64,000 nucleotides of DNA from Sphingomonas radiodurans. GTDB lineage: Bacteria; Pseudomonadota; Alphaproteobacteria; Sphingomonadales; Sphingomonadaceae. This document shows, one piece after another, positions 63,403 to 64,000 of this stretch. The stretch is from positions 1,798,001-1,862,000 of the forward strand of contig NZ_CP086594.1 in assembly GCF_020866845.1 (NCBI RefSeq), written 5' to 3'. Both the position numbers and the translations under genes were made by a program. The notes beneath the pieces are model-generated. The model was not told where the DNA came from, made no database searches, and saw only the letters and a list, made by a program, of their open reading frames with translations. Each line of letters begins with the position of its first letter. Positions within the stretch are counted from its first letter, which is position 1.

Positions 63403-64000
63403 GGTTCGAGTTCATCGCGAAGCACCGAGGGATCCGGCCTGTCTCGTGGATTTGCGAAGCGCTCGGTGTTTCGCGCAGCGGCTTTCACGCCTGGCTGGTT
63501 CGCGCGCCCAGTTCCCGCGCTCGGAGCGATGAGGAGTTCGGCGCCAGAGTCCGCGCCAGCTTCATTTCCAGCTATCGGACCTACGGCGCGCGGCGCGTCT
63601 GGCACGACCTTCTGGCCGAAGGCCAATCATGTGGCTTGCATCGCATCGAGCGGCTGATGCGTGTCCACGGCCTGAAGGCCCGTCCGCGACGTTGTGGCCT
63701 GCCCAAGGACGACGCGGTCATTGCAGACAACATCCTCGACCGCCAGTTCACCGCCGAGACGCCCAACCAGAGGTGGGTCGCCGACTTCACCTACATCTGG
63801 ACCGCCGAAGGGTGGCTCTACGTCGCTGTCGTCATCGACCTGTTCTCGCGCCGCGTGGTCGGATGGTCGATGAGCGACACCATGACCGCTCAGCTCGTGA
63901 CTGATGCGCTGATGATGGCGATCTGGCGACGCGGAAAGCCCGACGCCCTGCTGCATCACTCGGACCAGGGCAGCCAATACACGAGCGAGCAGTTCCAGCG
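63399..64000 (+). CDS. IS3 family transposase OrfB (partial, runs off window)
   Basis: 200 codons visible from ATG 63399, which overlaps the OrfA stop. The region has RPVSWICEALGVSRSGFHAW, SYRTYGARRVWHDLLAEG and the DDE core with the first Asp in RWVADFTYIWTAEGWLYV and the second in LLHHSDQGSQYTSEQF. The glutamate lies beyond the window. The same frame is open back to the A7 run, so a -1 frameshift gives OrfAB. Nothing broken is seen in the visible part. Confidence 0.92.
   Translation, partial: MRFEFIAKHRGIRPVSWICEALGVSRSGFHAWLVRAPSSRARSDEEFGARVRASFISSYRTYGARRVWHDLLAEGQSCGLHRIERLMRVHGLKARPRRCGLPKDDAVIADNILDRQFTAETPNQRWVADFTYIWTAEGWLYVAVVIDLFSRRVVGWSMSDTMTAQLVTDALMMAIWRRGKPDALLHHSDQGSQYTSEQFQ

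Larger units (their letters stand above)
63060..64000 (+). mobile_element. IS3 family insertion sequence, left part (cut by window end)
   Basis: An inverted-repeat-like end, TGCCGGTTCCGTGGACACC, starts near 63060, about 50 bp before orfA. orfA and the first two thirds of orfB follow intact. The right end lies outside the window, so neither terminal repeat pairing nor target duplication can be checked. Confidence 0.75.

Overview
The window looks like chromosomal DNA of a sphingomonad-type alphaproteobacterium. This is an inference from overall character: high GC, a tRNA-Phe/yacG/DUF1134 (eipA-like) neighbourhood, an S8 autotransporter with aromatic FWGD/FYRN repeats, and many exported metallopeptidases. 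No rRNA or other species-diagnostic marker is present.

Left third (1-30.4 kb), ordinary chromosome. Positions 1-5621 hold a tightly overlapping glycan cluster: three tandem CgeB-like glycosyltransferases (the first cut by the window edge), a UDP-glucuronate-decarboxylase-like epimerase, a zinc-type dehydrogenase-like protein and a Gfo/Idh/MocA oxidoreductase. On the minus strand follow an exported DUF885 hydrolase, a cation:proton antiporter and a YihY/BrkB membrane protein. Then comes the conserved block RDD - SpoIIM-like - DUF58 - MoxR ATPase - DUF4350 - DUF4129 (10.3-16.4 kb), with an extra polytopic membrane protein on the other strand. Next are an RND permease and its lipoprotein adaptor, a LysR regulator, and a plus-strand run: M20D amidohydrolase, D-cysteine desulfhydrase, Asp/Glu-type racemase, exported M20 peptidase and exported M14 peptidase. 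The run ends in a strong hairpin terminator. Together these suggest scavenging of peptides and D- or sulfur-containing amino acids.

Middle (30.4-50 kb), mosaic. After tRNA-Phe, yacG, a DUF1134 protein and tRNA-Ser(GCU) lies island-like DNA. It carries a giant DUF4011/DUF3320-type helicase that has lost the part between Walker A and Walker B, an IS110/IS1111-type element with a frameshifted transposase, and a GGDEF-EAL gene. The GGDEF-EAL gene appears to form an operon with an S8 serine-protease autotransporter. A TPR histidine kinase and a single-domain response regulator read the other way. A scar follows: a GlcG/HbpS-like gene that seems to have lost its start, a frameshifted foreign fragment, and an IS3 remnant missing both ends.

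Right part (47.9-64 kb). A membrane HTH-TPR protein and a LuxR-type regulator form one minus-strand unit divergent from a 2,496-residue autotransporter with kilobase-scale internal repeats. Two imperfect 16-bp direct repeats spaced 20 bp apart lie between them. Beyond that is an N-acyl-D-amino-acid deacylase gene destroyed at least twice: a frameshift, and an IS5/IS427-group insertion in its signal-peptide region. That IS carries a TGG-to-TGA nonsense change and takes its stop codon from the CTAG target. An AraC regulator/VOC protein pair and the left part of an IS3 element, cut by the window end, close the window. Nothing stands out as a clearly new complete system. The best leads are the MoxR/DUF58/SpoIIM/RDD block, the desulfhydrase-racemase pair, the regulator/repeat/giant-autotransporter locus and the collapsed helicase.
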